Below, piece by piece: positions 17,681-25,838 of a stretch of 64,000 bases of DNA (its first letter is position 1; the number at the start of each line of letters is the position of its first letter). Source of the DNA: Paenibacillus sp. HW567 (lineage in GTDB: Bacteria > Bacillota > Bacilli > Paenibacillales > Paenibacillaceae). Below the pieces are notes generated by a model, which was not told the DNA's origin, ran no database searches, and was given only the letters and a program-made list of their open reading frames with translations. Made by a program: the position numbers and the translations under genes. The DNA lies in contig NZ_KB910518.1 of the NCBI RefSeq assembly GCF_000374185.1, positions 2,861,687 to 2,925,686 of the forward strand, given 5' to 3'.

Positions 17681-19315
17681 TTAACCAGCCGCCTCAAAGG
17701 TAATCTGGTTCTTGCCGCTGCGCTTGGAGATATACAGCGCTTCATCCGCCAGCCTTAGCGTCTCATCCGTATCTGCACCATCAGGCGACCAGATAGCGGC
17801 GCCTACGCTGCAGCCGACATGAATATTCTCACCTCTGATCACAATGGGCAGGTTAATCTTGCTGATGATCCGTGAAGCCACAATTTCCGCTTCGTGTGCG
17901 GGTTTGCTTGCCGATGTATTCAGGACGACGATGAACTCATCTCCGCCCAGACGGGCGACAATTTCATTATCGCGTGTGCAATCAAGCAGCCGGAAAGCCA
18001 CTTCTTGCAGCAGAGCATCGCCTGTAGCATGACCAAGCGTATCATTGACTTTTTTGAAGCCGTCCAGATCAAGGTATAAGAAGCTGAGTGTGGTCCGGTT
18101 CTGCTTGGCTTTGCTGACCGCATGAGCCAGGAACTCATCCAGCGCCGCGCGGTTCGGAAGCCCGGTAAGCTTGTCATGCAGCGCCATGTCCGACATATAG
18201 GTCAGCTTGCTCTCTACTTTGGTCAGATTACCGACTAAATGGCGCAAGGACTCGGACAGAACCGCCACGTCCTTGAAGCGGGTTGAGGAAGGAATTTCCA
18301 CGTTGGCCCCGGCGCTTAGAAGATCGGCTGTTTTCGTAATATTGTTAAGCGGCCGGGTAATCCAGCCTGCAAGAAACCAGCCGATTACAGCGAATAATAC
18401 GGCGGCTGCCAGTCCACTTATTACAACAAAGCGTTCAAGCCGATGAACCGAAGCAAAAGCCACATCTGTTGGCTGGCGGATGATCACTGTCCACCCCAGC
18501 CCCGGATAATTCTGATAACCCTTGCCGTAAGCATAGCCTGTCAAGTAAGACTCCTTGTTATTAGCATCCGCTTCTACCATCCATGAGTTAGCTCCCGCTC
18601 TAGCCTGCTTGAGGGCTTCGTCCGACATTCGCTTGCCGACCAGCTCCGCGGGACCGAGCACAATGGTATTATCCTTCTTGCTGACAACAAAAGCCTCCAC
18701 GTCCTGCAAACGTTCCTTCAGGGGAGCCACAATGGACTTCTCCACCTCACGCGACCATTCCCAGCTAAGATGCGCAGCCAGCACGCCGCTTACCTGCCCC
18801 TTTGTGCTGTAGACAGGAGCACTTACATCTACAAATTGCAATACTTCCCCGCTTGGATTCGGCAGCAGCTTGGACAACAGCACCGCGTCATGCACATCGC
18901 CAGCGTACAGCCCCTTCAAGCCTTCCTGGAAGACAGGTCTTTGGCTGATATTTTGTCCGAGTAATAAATTGTCTGTAGAAGAAAGCACCTTTCCTTTGGC
19001 ATCGAGAAATCCAATCCAGGTGAACACCGGCAGGCTGCTCTTCAACTGATTCAGCAAGCCGCTGACCTCTGCCTGATCTACCGGTTCCTGAAAAGCCTTA
19101 AGCTTGCTCAGCACCTCAACTTCTGCAGAACGCGACCACATGAATTGATCCAGCTTCTCGGACAACTGACAGGCCTCCTCGGCAAGCGACCCGCCAATAC
19201 CGGCTTCAACAGATTTCGCAGACTGGCTGCCAATGAGATAGCCTAGCAACACAGTTATAAGAATGATAGCGGCTGCAAAAGCACTTGCAAATAAAGTACG
19301 CAGGTTAAAGGACAT
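17681..19315 (-). CDS. membrane diguanylate cyclase with extracellular Cache sensor
   Basis: 544 residues: membrane helix (about 8-30), an extracellular dCache-type sensor (35-290, with VFTWIGFLDAKGKVLSS and VSAPVYSTKGQVSGVLAAHLSW), a second helix (about 295-320), HAMP, and a C-terminal GGDEF domain with intact GGDEF at about 456-460. The product-inhibition site reads RDNE instead of RxxD, so feedback by cyclic di-GMP may be weakened. ATG follows AAGGGAG. It is divergent from a PilZ gene, a likely effector of the same second messenger. Confidence 0.92.
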   Translation of the reverse strand: MSFNLRTLFASAFAAAIILITVLLGYLIGSQSAKSVEAGIGGSLAEEACQLSEKLDQFMWSRSAEVEVLSKLKAFQEPVDQAEVSGLLNQLKSSLPVFTWIGFLDAKGKVLSSTDNLLLGQNISQRPVFQEGLKGLYAGDVHDAVLLSKLLPNPSGEVLQFVDVSAPVYSTKGQVSGVLAAHLSWEWSREVEKSIVAPLKERLQDVEAFVVSKKDNTIVLGPAELVGKRMSDEALKQARAGANSWMVEADANNKESYLTGYAYGKGYQNYPGLGWTVIIRQPTDVAFASVHRLERFVVISGLAAAVLFAVIGWFLAGWITRPLNNITKTADLLSAGANVEIPSSTRFKDVAVLSESLRHLVGNLTKVESKLTYMSDMALHDKLTGLPNRAALDEFLAHAVSKAKQNRTTLSFLYLDLDGFKKVNDTLGHATGDALLQEVAFRLLDCTRDNEIVARLGGDEFIVVLNTSASKPAHEAEIVASRIISKINLPIVIRGENIHVGCSVGAAIWSPDGADTDETLRLADEALYISKRSGKNQITFEAAG

Positions 19316-19400
19316 TCAAATTCTCCCTTATTGAAATGAGTCAATATATGTATCGGATAAAATAGCTGAGAATATAATAAACATATGCATTTGCAATAAA

Positions 19401-19459
19401 AAACAGGAATACCCGCGCCTTGTCCCCGGGTGGGCAGCGCGGTGCTCCTGTTCTTTTTA
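19401..19459. terminator. bidirectional terminator-like hairpin between divergent genes
   Basis: AACAGGA pairs with TCCTGTT and, inside, CCCGCGC with GCGCGG. T-runs lie on both sides (CTTTTTAA on plus, TTTTTTATT on minus). No gene ends here: it stands between the starts of the cyclase and PilZ genes, so it either blocks stray transcripts or is a leader attenuator of the cyclase. Confidence 0.6.
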
Positions 19460-19478
19460 AAAATAGCACTTTAGTAGA

Positions 19479-19507
19479 TTGCCCTGCCCGGTCCATTTCG
19501 ATATAAT
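19479..19507 (+). promoter_or_regulatory. sigma-A promoter of the PilZ gene
   Basis: TTGCCC (19479-19484), 17 bases, TATAAT (19502-19507), 25 bases before the ATG. Confidence 0.8.
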
Positions 19508-19532
19508 AGCAAAAAAGCTAGCGGAGGTAAAA

Positions 19533-19913
19533 ATGGACGACTCCAGCAGAAAAGAACCATTCCGATATGTAATGAACCAGCCAATAGAATGCTGGCTTGA
19601 AATTCCTGCTAGCAGTTCCGGTCCAGGTGCCGGGAAATTAACTGAAGGGGTACTGCTTGATCTCAGCCGTTCCGGCTGCAAGGTGCGCACCTCGCTGAAT
19701 ATCCGTTTTACCACGGGCGATACGAAGCTGACGATCCATTTCCAGCTTGCGGAAGAAAAGCTTCAATTCGAAGGCAGCGTACGCTGGGGCTGGATGTTTG
19801 GGCTCGGTCAATACCAGTACGGGATAAGACTTGATTTGCAGGAAGCGGAAGAAGAGCAGCTTCTCCGTGAGCTGGAAATCTGGACGAATGGACGCAGCGC
19901 ACAGGGACAATAG
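19533..19913 (+). CDS. PilZ-domain protein
   Basis: 126 residues, a lone PilZ domain. The second binding motif DLSRSG (DxSxxG) is intact; the first motif is imperfect (RKEPFR, so K rather than R at the first place of RxxxR). ATG 19533 follows GGAGGTAAAA. PilZ domains bind cyclic di-GMP to control motility, envelope or exopolysaccharide. A close paralogue is at 46462-46839. Divergent from a GGDEF gene. Confidence 0.85.
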   Translation: MDDSSRKEPFRYVMNQPIECWLEIPASSSGPGAGKLTEGVLLDLSRSGCKVRTSLNIRFTTGDTKLTIHFQLAEEKLQFEGSVRWGWMFGLGQYQYGIRLDLQEAEEEQLLRELEIWTNGRSAQGQ

Positions 19914-19928
19914 AACATTTGGATTGAT

Positions 19929-19957
19929 AGGCGCCCTCTTTCAGAGGACGTCTTTTT
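19929..19957 (+). terminator. terminator of the PilZ gene
   Basis: GGCGCCCTCT pairs with AGAGGACGTC (one mismatch) around TTC and is followed by TTTTT. Confidence 0.8.
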
Positions 19958-19990
19958 GGATTGCAGACCCCCATACGCCTTCCCTATGCA

Positions 19991-20027
19991 CAAAAGCGAA
20001 AGATCGGCTCATGCCAAGCTTTCGCTT
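19991..20027 (-). terminator. terminator of the ABC transporter operon
   Basis: AAGCGAAAG and CTTTCGCTT form a perfect 9-bp stem, followed on the minus strand by TTTTGTG. Confidence 0.8.
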
Positions 20028-20044
20028 CACGCGGCGGAATGGAG

Positions 20045-20776
20045 CTAGTTCTCGATCCTTTTTTTCACAAGCAAAATAGTAACATACACGAGTATCGCTC
20101 CAATAACCGCCTCAAATAAGAACGCCCAGAAATTGGTTGCGGAGATATCCACCTTAAGGTTGCTTGGCGCAGGTGACGTTTGATAAATACTAAACCGGAA
20201 GGCATTCTCAAGACCAATTGTCTGATTCCCCCATATCTGCATCTCTATAAAATTCAAACCATTCTCAAGCACCATAAAAACCGCAATCCCAATCCATATT
20301 TTCCCTTTTATCCGTAAGCTTCTGACCACAGTAATGACGAACATCAGGAGAATGAGTTCAAAACCGGCCAGCCAGACAAAATAAAAAACGTTCCAAGCAG
20401 CCACAGTCCAGAAATGCTCATTAAGAAAATCAGGAGAATAGGCCAGAATATACATTCCCAAATGGAGTGCGGCAATACCTACCACAGACAGCAGCAGCAC
20501 CCAGCAGAACAGCAGCGGCGAAAGCACATTCTGAACGACCGGGACCGGCACAAGCCGTCTGGCATAGGATCTTAAATAACGGTCATAGCTGATGATGGCA
20601 GAGATCACCATAGAATAACCGAAAACACCATACGTCAGCATATTGATTGAGAGCAGACCGGTTCCCATGGATCTGTTCGTAATCCATATTCCAGCCTGGA
20701 CAAGCAGCATGATGACGAAGAAAGCGAGCACCCGCTCCCGTTTGCGCCTATATTCATATTTCAACAGCTTCAGCAT
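20045..20776 (-). CDS. ABC transporter membrane subunit (YtrC/D-like)
   Basis: 243 residues with six hydrophobic segments and basic ends, no soluble domain. It overlaps the upstream ATPase gene by seven bases and is the last gene of a GntR-led operon, so it is the permease partner of that ATPase. The family is diverse; it resembles the membrane proteins of ytr-type transporters induced by wall-active agents. The substrate is unknown. Confidence 0.7.
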   Translation of the reverse strand: MLKLLKYEYRRKRERVLAFFVIMLLVQAGIWITNRSMGTGLLSINMLTYGVFGYSMVISAIISYDRYLRSYARRLVPVPVVQNVLSPLLFCWVLLLSVVGIAALHLGMYILAYSPDFLNEHFWTVAAWNVFYFVWLAGFELILLMFVITVVRSLRIKGKIWIGIAVFMVLENGLNFIEMQIWGNQTIGLENAFRFSIYQTSPAPSNLKVDISATNFWAFLFEAVIGAILVYVTILLVKKRIEN

Positions 20777-21471
20777 TCTGCGTACACCTCTCTAAACAGT
20801 TCATCAATGCTTTTTCCACGCTGAAGCCGAAGATCCTCAACTTCACTTTGCAGCACCAGTTCGCCGTCCTTTATAAAAATAACTTCATCAAAAATCCGCT
20901 CAATGTCCGTCACCAGGTGCGTGGAGAGCAGAATCGTGCTGTCTTCCTCATAGAACTCCACCAGCGCATTGAAAATCCTCGTTCTAGCAACCGGATCGAC
21001 GCCGCCAATCGGCTCATCCATGATATATAAGCTGGCTCTGCGTGAGAGCACCATAGTCAACTGCAGGCGTTCGCTCATTCCTTTGGACAGAGTCCGTACC
21101 TTATCTTGCTCCCTAAGCTTCATGAATTCCAGCATCCGCTTCGCTTTGGCTTCGTCGAAGTCAGGATAGAAATCCTTCTGAAATTCCAGCGCGTCTCTTA
21201 CACTCATCCAAGGTTCGGTCAAAGGACGGTCCGGCATGAACGACACCAGCGTTTTGCTTGCTTCGCCTACCGGCACACCCTGTACGGAAATACTGCCTGA
21301 GGTCGGCCGGGCCAGTCCGGCGATCAGCTTCATAAGCGTACTTTTACCGCTGCCGTTGCTGCCAAGCAGTCCGACGATTTTACCGGCACTGAGCGTAAAT
21401 GAGACCTCACGCAGTGCGTGTTTGGAGCCATATTTTTTGGTTACATTCTGTACTTGAAGTATCCTGTCCAC
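20770..21471 (-). CDS. ABC transporter ATP-binding protein
   Basis: 233 residues with complete motifs: Walker A GSNGSGKST, signature LSKGMSERL, Walker B LYIMDEPIGGVDP and H-loop LLSTHL. The GTG at 21471 follows AGGGGG nine bases upstream and gives the normal domain start VDRILQVQNVTKKYG; a longer frame to 21588 lies within the GntR gene and is rejected. It follows the GntR gene by 13 bases. Confidence 0.9.
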   Translation of the reverse strand: MDRILQVQNVTKKYGSKHALREVSFTLSAGKIVGLLGSNGSGKSTLMKLIAGLARPTSGSISVQGVPVGEASKTLVSFMPDRPLTEPWMSVRDALEFQKDFYPDFDEAKAKRMLEFMKLREQDKVRTLSKGMSERLQLTMVLSRRASLYIMDEPIGGVDPVARTRIFNALVEFYEEDSTILLSTHLVTDIERIFDEVIFIKDGELVLQSEVEDLRLQRGKSIDELFREVYAEC

Positions 21472-21484
21472 CGCGACAATCCCC

Positions 21485-21859
21485 CTATTGTTTATTGCCA
21501 AGCCCAATATTCTCCGCCACAGCCGCCAGAATATCTTCACCCTGAAAGCCAAGCTCCTGCATGCCGCGAATGAAACGTTCCAGCACATCCTGCGCCATTT
21601 CTTTTTTGATCGTCAGGATCGTCTGTTCATTGCCGGTCACATATCTGCCCATTCCCCGCCGGGTTTCCACGATTTCTTCACGCTCCAGTTCCTGAAAGGT
21701 TCTTTGCACTGTATTCGGATTAATTTGCAGCTCAGCGGCCAATTCACGCACGGAGGGGATTTTATCGCCCGGCTTCAGCTTGCCAGTAACAATCTCCCCT
21801 TTGATGTAATTCATAATCTGGAGATAAATCGGCTGATTGTTGTCAAATTCAATAGTCAT
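21485..21859 (-). CDS. GntR-family (YtrA type) transcriptional repressor
   Basis: 124 residues: an N-terminal winged helix-turn-helix (PIYLQIMNYIKGEIVTGKLKPGDKIPSVRELAAELQINPNTVQRT) and the short helical C-terminal dimerisation tail of the YtrA subfamily, with no ligand domain. The ATG shares one base with the preceding permease stop (TGATG). YtrA proteins repress their own ABC transporter operon and are relieved by cell-wall antibiotics; operator-like palindromes lie upstream of the operon (23605-23648). Confidence 0.9.
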   Translation of the reverse strand: MTIEFDNNQPIYLQIMNYIKGEIVTGKLKPGDKIPSVRELAAELQINPNTVQRTFQELEREEIVETRRGMGRYVTGNEQTILTIKKEMAQDVLERFIRGMQELGFQGEDILAAVAENIGLGNKQ

Positions 21860-22605
21860 CAAGCAACGTCCCTTCGTCTGAACACGGCAAACCCCGCCAG
21901 AAGAAACAGCAGCATATAGACGGCAAGCATCATGATCGAAAAGCCCAGGGTCATCCCCGGAATCGGCGCCCCGCCACCCTCATAGGCAGACAGATTCAGA
22001 TTGGGAAATAATACGTATTTGTAAAATTCGCGCGGGAGCACCATCCGGTCAATTGTAATGGCGAACATTGTGGCGCCGATGGTCACGCCCGTGGAGATGG
22101 TCAGTGTTCCGAGCATGAAAGCGAGCGTTGCATACACTATCATGTACACGCAAGTGTACAACAAGGAGGTAAGGATATCAGTGATCCCTGTATCGCCTCC
22201 GCTGCCTCCAAACCACAGCATCCCCGCGAGAAACGTTGCAGCCACAGCAACCATTGTCAAGCTTAGGCCATACAGCAGCACGGTTACATATTTGGAGGCC
22301 AAAATCGCCGACCGGCTGCGGGCGCGGATCAGCAGGAACTTGATGGTGCCCTGGCTATGCTCCTTAGCTACAATCCCCGCCGTTCCGATAATGACCATAA
22401 TGGTCAGGATCTGGCCGACTTGGGTCGGCAGCAGCATTTCCGCTGTAAAAGCTGACGGCGAAGCATAGCTCTCACCAGCAACCGTGTGCACAATGTAGCC
22501 CAGCAATAACGGCAGCAAAATCAGAAGCCCATAGGCGATGAAAAAGGTGCGTTTCTTCGATAGCTTCAGCCACTCATTCAGCACCAGCTTGTTAAATTTA
22601 CGCAA
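21859..22605 (-). CDS. ABC-2 type permease
   Basis: 248 residues, six membrane segments, N-terminal basic LNEWLKLSKKRTFF and the internal KEHSQGTIKFLLIRARSRSAIL cytoplasmic loop typical of ABC-2 permeases. Overlaps the preceding ATPase gene by eight bases, so it is its partner. Confidence 0.87.
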   Translation of the reverse strand: MRKFNKLVLNEWLKLSKKRTFFIAYGLLILLPLLLGYIVHTVAGESYASPSAFTAEMLLPTQVGQILTIMVIIGTAGIVAKEHSQGTIKFLLIRARSRSAILASKYVTVLLYGLSLTMVAVAATFLAGMLWFGGSGGDTGITDILTSLLYTCVYMIVYATLAFMLGTLTISTGVTIGATMFAITIDRMVLPREFYKYVLFPNLNLSAYEGGGAPIPGMTLGFSIMMLAVYMLLFLLAGFAVFRRRDVA

Positions 22606-23569
22606 TGCGGTTTCCTCCCGTCCATTTCAGGAAATCTTCCTCTAGGCTTTGCTTATTTTCTGTAATCCGGTAGACCCCCACTTTGGCTTCACTAAAAGCG
22701 GCAACAAGCTCCGGCACCTTCAAGTCCGGCAGGTTAACAATAACCTCGGAGTGCGCCGCATCCATGCGGACAAGCTGTACCCCCGGCTTCCCTTCAATGA
22801 CTGTCACGGCAGCAGCAACCTCGTCAACACGGATGGCAAGCGATACAGCATCCTCTGCCTGCGCTTCTCCTCCAAGTGAAGTTACTGTCACCAGACTGCC
22901 ATTCTGGATCACAACTGCACGATGACAAATCTGCTCGATCTCCGCAAGCATATGACTGGAAATCAGAATCGCTATCCCCTCTACCTCTGCTATCCTACGC
23001 ATATATTCGCGCATTTCACGGATTCCTGCGGGGTCAAGCCCGTTTGTAGGCTCATCCAGAATAAGCAGCTTCGGCGAATGCAGCAGTGCTTGCGCGATCC
23101 CCAGACGCTGCCGCATCCCCAGCGAATAGGCACTAACCTTCTTGCTCATTGCCTCCTGCAGACCGACCAGCTCCACAACCTCAGCAATCCGCGACCCGGC
23201 AATGTTATCGCTCATCCGCACATATTGCATCAGATTGTCATAGCCGGTCATGTGACCGTAAAATTCAGGATTCTCAATAATCGCACCGATGTGGGCGATA
23301 GCCTTGTTGAAATCATTACGGATGCTGTGACCCTGTACCACTACATCTCCTTCCGACATTCGGATCAGTCCTGTCATCATACGGATAGTGGTGGTCTTTT
23401 CGGCACCATTTGGACCGAGCAGTCCAACAATCTCACCCTTGCGGATGTCAAAAGACAGCTTGTTCACAATCGCTTTTCCCTTAATTATTTTGCTGACTCC
23501 ATCCATTTGCAGAACTGGGAGATCAGCCTCATTCCCTGCAGGCTCTTGCTTATACGCAATCTGATTCAT
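22598..23569 (-). CDS. ABC transporter ATP-binding protein with altered Walker A
   Basis: 323 residues, BcrA/YtrB-like, with an ABC domain up to about residue 235 and a regulatory C-terminal extension. Signature (YSLGMRQRLGIAQALL), Walker B (LLILDEPTNGLDP) and H-loop (ISSHM) are intact, but Walker A reads GPNGAEKTT: the invariant Gly before Lys is Glu (codon GAA at 23399-23401, one base from GGA). This would be expected to disturb nucleotide binding unless it is a sequencing error. ATG 23569 follows CAGGAGG. First gene of the operon. Confidence 0.9.
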   Translation of the reverse strand: MNQIAYKQEPAGNEADLPVLQMDGVSKIIKGKAIVNKLSFDIRKGEIVGLLGPNGAEKTTTIRMMTGLIRMSEGDVVVQGHSIRNDFNKAIAHIGAIIENPEFYGHMTGYDNLMQYVRMSDNIAGSRIAEVVELVGLQEAMSKKVSAYSLGMRQRLGIAQALLHSPKLLILDEPTNGLDPAGIREMREYMRRIAEVEGIAILISSHMLAEIEQICHRAVVIQNGSLVTVTSLGGEAQAEDAVSLAIRVDEVAAAVTVIEGKPGVQLVRMDAAHSEVIVNLPDLKVPELVAAFSEAKVGVYRITENKQSLEEDFLKWTGGNRIA

Positions 23570-23604
23570 AACAGCCTCCTGATCGGCAAAATTTATGGCC
23601 TAAC

Positions 23605-23625
23605 AATACATTTTATTAATGTATT
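23605..23625. promoter_or_regulatory. inverted repeat upstream of the GntR/ABC operon
   Basis: AATACATT (23605-23612) and AATGTATT (23618-23625) form a perfect 8-bp inverted repeat, 36 bases upstream of the first operon gene. A plausible repressor or transcript-start element. Confidence 0.5.
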
Positions 23626-23626
23626 T

Positions 23627-23648
23627 GTGTATTAGTTACATAGTACAC
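23627..23648. promoter_or_regulatory. YtrA-like operator candidate
   Basis: A 22-base partial palindrome with arms GTGTA and TACAC and matching inner TA steps lies next to the previous repeat. Its position and the regulator type encoded in the operon make it the likely GntR binding site. Confidence 0.5.
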
Positions 23649-23757
23649 CGACTCATTGATTTTGTAAAGCCTATTGTGAAGACTCACAACGGGGCTCTTC
23701 ACTGAATTGAACAGCTAATCTGTTCGATATATTTATCTTTGCTTTACTAAAAGAAAG

Positions 23758-23793
23758 TTGACATCGCCTGTAATTTGTAACTATGATAGTTAC
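23758..23793 (+). promoter_or_regulatory. promoter with a perfect palindrome over the -10 box
   Basis: TTGACA (23758-23763), 18 bases, TATGAT (23782-23787). The -10 box sits in the 17-base perfect palindrome GTAACTATGATAGTTAC (23777-23793), an obvious operator position. The 7-mer GTAACTA also occurs in the operator candidate at 23627-23648, so one regulator may serve both directions. Confidence 0.7.
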
Positions 23794-23825
23794 ATTTTTT
23801 TCTATTTTAAATTTATGGAGGCTAA

Positions 23826-24699
23826 ATGTTTATGTTACCCAAGAAGAAAATTAGCATAGCTCTATTATCATCTGCAATCGTTCTCAGCATGTCCACTTCT
23901 GCATTTGCAGCAAATCAGAGCATCAAAGTTCTGGTAGAAGGACAGGTGCTGGATGGACAAGCTATAGTACAAAACAATACCGTGCTACTTCCGCTACGCT
24001 CGCTGGCTGTGGCGCTTGGAATCAGTAACAAGCTATCCCATATTGAATGGAATAATTCGGAGAAAAGCATACTGATTACCAAACCCCCTACCGAGATTTA
24101 TGCCAAAATTGGCTGTAAGAATGCCAAGGTGAATGGAAAAAACCTTAAATTAGCTGTAGCACCTACACTTGTAAAAGGACAGGTTTTTATTCCTTCGGAG
24201 CTGATTGTACAAGGTCTGGGGGATTCTTTGGAATGGAATCAAGCCAGTCACAATGTCAAAGTATCCTTGAGTAATGCTGACAAAGCCGTTGCCGTGCTCC
24301 AAAGACTTGAGAATGGCGACGGTGCAGCGCTCAAGCGGTGGATCAGTCCAACCCAATACATACAACATAAAGGATGGAAATTTGAATGCAGCAGCGGATT
24401 ATATTGATGGAAAACACTTTGTTGAACATAGCTCAACAGGCCAGGATGGATTCACGGGCTTCAAGACCAAACTTGAGAATGCCTCGAAAGAAGGACAAGC
24501 AATCAAATATGACAAGGTTCATTATGTAATTGGGCAAGGCAATTTTGTATTGACCATAAGTGAAGGACATATTGGAGATACATCGACCTCATTCTATGAT
24601 CTTTACCGTGTAGATAACGGGAAGATTGTTGAGCACTGGGACACTCTTGAAAAAATCCCTGCAAAAGACCAGTGGAACAATGATAACGGAAAATTTTGA
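23826..24699 (+). pseudogene. stalk-domain/SnoaL-like secreted protein, frameshifted
   Basis: The first frame (23826-24407) encodes a signal peptide (1-29), a stalk-type domain and the start of an NTF2/SnoaL-like domain (AVLQRLENGDGAALKRW...PTQYIQH). The domain continues in the next frame (NLNAAADYIDGKHFVEH ... FYDLYRVDNGKIVEHWD) up to the stop at 24699. Dropping one A from the AAA at 24369-24371 restores one continuous protein, so a single-base insertion in a short homopolymer splits the gene. It could be a real mutation or a sequencing error. GGAGG precedes the ATG. Confidence 0.8.
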
Positions 24700-24726
24700 T
24701 TTCAAATGATACCTTATCAAGTATCC

Positions 24727-24777
24727 AAAAAAACGGCAGCATCTGTTCTAAAAGAACGGACTCTGTCGTTTTTTTCC
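24727..24777. terminator. bidirectional terminator
   Basis: ACGGCAG pairs with CTGTCGT and inner TCTGTTCT with AGAACGGA; A-runs and T-runs flank both sides (TTTTTTT on plus). Confidence 0.8.
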
Positions 24778-24821
24778 GCTATAATTAAATTCATCTTGAT
24801 ATGAGCAAAGGATGGGATACT

Positions 24822-25697
24822 ATGGAAGCTACCGTGTCCAAGCGCTGGCTGCTGGCAAGACTCTATGAGCCGGAGCAGACGATTGTGGACTGCCGTTTTA
24901 CACTGGGGAAACCTCAGGCTGGACGAGAAAGCTATGAGCAGGAGCATATTCCGGGAGCGGTCTATCTCGATCTGGAGCTGGATCTCTCAAGCCCGGTAGG
25001 AGAACATGGCGGACGCCACCCTCTGCCTGACCCGCAGGCACTGGCAACACGCCTCTCGAAGCTTGGAATCGGAAACGATACACGCATTGTTGCCTATGAC
25101 GATGAGAGCGGCATGAACGCCGCGCGGCTCTGGTGGCTGCTGCGTTATCTGGGACATGAGCAGGTGTTGATTCTGGAGGGCGGCTTCAGCGCCTGGAAGG
25201 CAGACAAATTCCCGGTCACGGATCATCAGCCGGTACGGGTGCCAAGTACCTTCACCGCAAATGTGCAGCCGCAGATGCTGGCGGGGGTAGATGAGGTTCG
25301 CCGGGTGTCCGGGCAGACGGTTGAGGCCGGGGCAGACGCTTCCGCATCGACTCCTGCTCTTCCCATTCTTGTGGATTCCCGTGCCAATGATCGCTATCAG
25401 GGCCAAAATGAGACCATGGATAAGAAGGCCGGACATATTCCTGGAGCGGTCAACTACTTCTGGAAGGACACACAGAATGCAGATGGAAGCTTCAAGAGCG
25501 CCGATGAGCTTGCGGAGCATTTTGCAGGAATTAACAAGGACCGTGAGATTATCGTCTATTGCGGTTCCGGCGTAACCGCCTGCCCGAATGTGCTCGCGCT
25601 GGAAAAGGCCGGGTTCAAGAATGTGCGGCTGTATGCGGGAAGCTGGAGCGACTGGATTTCGTATGAAGAGAATTTGGTGGCTACAGGGGAAGAGTAA
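24822..25697 (+). CDS. sulfurtransferase (two rhodanese domains)
   Basis: 291 residues with an inactive N-terminal rhodanese domain (DCRFTLGKPQAGRESY...HIPGAVYLDLELDLSS) and an active C-terminal one whose loop is CGSGVTA, the form seen in 3-mercaptopyruvate sulfurtransferases such as SseA; thiosulfate may also be used. The ATG at 24822 has AAAGGATGGG upstream; the ATG at 24801 has none. Single gene closed by a GC-rich terminator. Part of its 3' end is repeated at 26876-27011. Confidence 0.92.
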   Translation: MEATVSKRWLLARLYEPEQTIVDCRFTLGKPQAGRESYEQEHIPGAVYLDLELDLSSPVGEHGGRHPLPDPQALATRLSKLGIGNDTRIVAYDDESGMNAARLWWLLRYLGHEQVLILEGGFSAWKADKFPVTDHQPVRVPSTFTANVQPQMLAGVDEVRRVSGQTVEAGADASASTPALPILVDSRANDRYQGQNETMDKKAGHIPGAVNYFWKDTQNADGSFKSADELAEHFAGINKDREIIVYCGSGVTACPNVLALEKAGFKNVRLYAGSWSDWISYEENLVATGEE

Positions 25698-25702
25698 ATA
25701 CG

Positions 25703-25731
25703 GAGAGCCCGCGCTGAACGCGGGCTCTTTG
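25703..25731 (+). terminator. terminator of the sulfurtransferase gene
   Basis: GAGCCCGCG and CGCGGGCTC form a perfect 9-bp stem followed by TTTGA. Confidence 0.8.
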
Positions 25732-25838
25732 AGCTGAAGTTAAGCCCATGCAGAATTTTTCGGAGAGCCAAACCCCCTCCTCCCAGGTTCCGCCCCCATT
25801 CGTCAGTCCCGGCTAAAGACCACTCCGGCTACCTTCCG

